From Oscillospiraceae bacterium (lineage in GTDB: Bacteria; Bacillota; Clostridia; Saccharofermentanales; Saccharofermentanaceae), in NCBI GenBank assembly GCA_902795955.1, contig CADBNJ010000133.1:1-5752 (forward strand): 5,752 nt of DNA, in the 5' to 3' direction. The number at the start of each line of letters is the position of its first letter. Position 1 is the first letter of the stretch. The translations under genes and the position numbers were made by a program. A model generated the notes under the pieces. That model was given only the letters and a program-made list of their open reading frames with translations, searched no databases and had not been told where the DNA came from. Shown here piece after piece: positions 5,118 through 5,752 of this stretch.

Positions 5118-5752
5118 ATGAATTTATCACCATTGCAGACAGCAAGATACGAGTACCAGCCTAAGCTTCCCGGTATGCTCAGGAACGGTATCTCCGAGAT
5201 CTCCGTCAAGGAAGGCGCCGCTACACAGAGCGTTGCAGATCAGGACAAGATCGCTGCCCTCTTCCCCAACACATACGGCAAGTGCGAGATCACTTTCGAG
5301 AAGGGTGCAAACACATCAGCAGCAAAGAAGCAGGTCGTAGGAGTTATCCTCTCAGGCGGACAGGCTCCCGGCGGACACAACGTTATCACAGGACTTTACG
5401 ACGCATTGAAGGCTACAGACAAGGACAATGTTCTCTACGGATTCAAGGGCGGTCCCGACGGACTTCTCAAGAACGACTATGTTGTATTTGACGACGAGTT
5501 CATCAATGCATACAGGAATACAGGCGGATTCGACATCATCGGATCCGGCAGAACAAAGCTCGAGACAGAGGAGCAGTTCAACATCGTTGCAGAGAATGCA
5601 AAGAAGAACGGCCTTACCGCTATCGTCATCATCGGCGGTGACGACTCCAACACAAACGCAGCGACTCTCGCTGAGTACATGGCTGCAAAGGGCACAGGCA
5701 TCCAGGTGATCGGCTGCCCCAAGACGATCGACGGCGACCTGAAGAACGAGGA
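5118..5752 (+). CDS. pfp: PPi-dependent 6-phosphofructokinase, N-terminal part (runs off right edge)
   Basis: This enzyme reversibly phosphorylates fructose 6-phosphate with pyrophosphate instead of ATP, the central step of glycolysis and gluconeogenesis in many anaerobes. The 211 complete codons hold the PFK motifs in order: [10 protein letters not shown] (79-88), GFKGG (108-112), GSGR (142-145), GGDDSNTNA (173-181) and PKTIDGD (201-207). Asp in GGDD where ATP-PFK has GGDG, and PKTIDGD in place of PGTIDND, are the accepted marks of pyrophosphate use. The roughly 70-residue stretch before the first motif and the form [10 protein letters not shown] point to the long (about 550-residue) type related to plant PFP beta. 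The ATG has AAGGAG (5104-5109) at eight bases. Codon use favours AAG, GAC, GGC and ATC, suggesting high expression. It is divergent from the GGDEF gene, with 124 bases shared between them. Confidence 0.95.
   Translation, partial: MNLSPLQTARYEYQPKLPGMLRNGISEISVKEGAATQSVADQDKIAALFPNTYGKCEITFEKGANTSAAKKQVVGVILSGGQAPGGHNVITGLYDALKATDKDNVLYGFKGGPDGLLKNDYVVFDDEFINAYRNTGGFDIIGSGRTKLETEEQFNIVAENAKKNGLTAIVIIGGDDSNTNAATLAEYMAAKGTGIQVIGCPKTIDGDLKNE

Noticed and set aside
5282..5722. Other-frame open frames inside pfp (both strands)
   Set aside because: The true frame starting at 5118 has all PFK motifs and runs to the edge; the others are shadows.
1..5752. CRISPR arrays, tRNA/rRNA genes, SRP RNA, insertion sequences, toxin-antitoxin or defence genes
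   Set aside because: No repeat-spacer pattern, RNA gene signature, terminal repeats, transposase motif or unexplained protein-coding space was found; all gaps are 125 bases or shorter.

Overview
The window looks like ordinary chromosome from an anaerobic Firmicute of class Clostridia, plausibly a gut or rumen member of the Lachnospiraceae/Oscillospiraceae group; the genus cannot be named. This rests on the gene order ylxM-ffh-rpsP-khpA-rimM-trmD-rplS, strong GGAGG-type ribosome binding sites, consensus sigma-A promoters, and a long-form pyrophosphate-dependent phosphofructokinase. No mobile element, CRISPR array, tRNA or rRNA gene was seen.

Positions 1-3767, all minus strand, hold the conserved SRP/ribosome-maturation operon. 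Read in its own direction from right to left it runs ylxM, ffh, rpsP, khpA, rimM, trmD, and the first 38 codons of rplS, which continues beyond the left edge. It begins at an almost perfect sigma-A promoter (TTGACA, 17 bases, TATTAT at 3796-3824) whose spacer carries an inverted repeat. Within it, rimM and trmD have almost no Shine-Dalgarno sequence and sit tightly against the upstream gene, whereas rpsP and rplS have strong ones. This fits the need for many ribosomal proteins and few modification and assembly enzymes. A 30-base hairpin separates ffh from rpsP, and the 78-base gap before rplS can fold into alternative hairpins.

Positions 3872-4993, minus strand, encode a membrane protein with two transmembrane helices and a C-terminal GGDEF (diguanylate cyclase) domain. 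It lies directly upstream of the ylxM promoter on the same strand, with no recognisable terminator between. Its own promoter looks like an extended -10 box placed so close to the ATG that the mRNA may be leaderless.

Positions 4994-5117 are a divergent, AT-rich promoter region. From 5118 to the right edge, plus strand, is the N-terminal part of a PPi-dependent 6-phosphofructokinase, a glycolytic enzyme.

The genes fall into three units: SRP targeting plus ribosome and tRNA maturation, c-di-GMP signalling, and central carbon metabolism. No undescribed multi-gene system is evident. The points most worth a second look are regulatory: the possibly leaderless cyclase mRNA, the dyad inside the SRP operon promoter, the ffh-rpsP hairpin, and the possible rplS leader.
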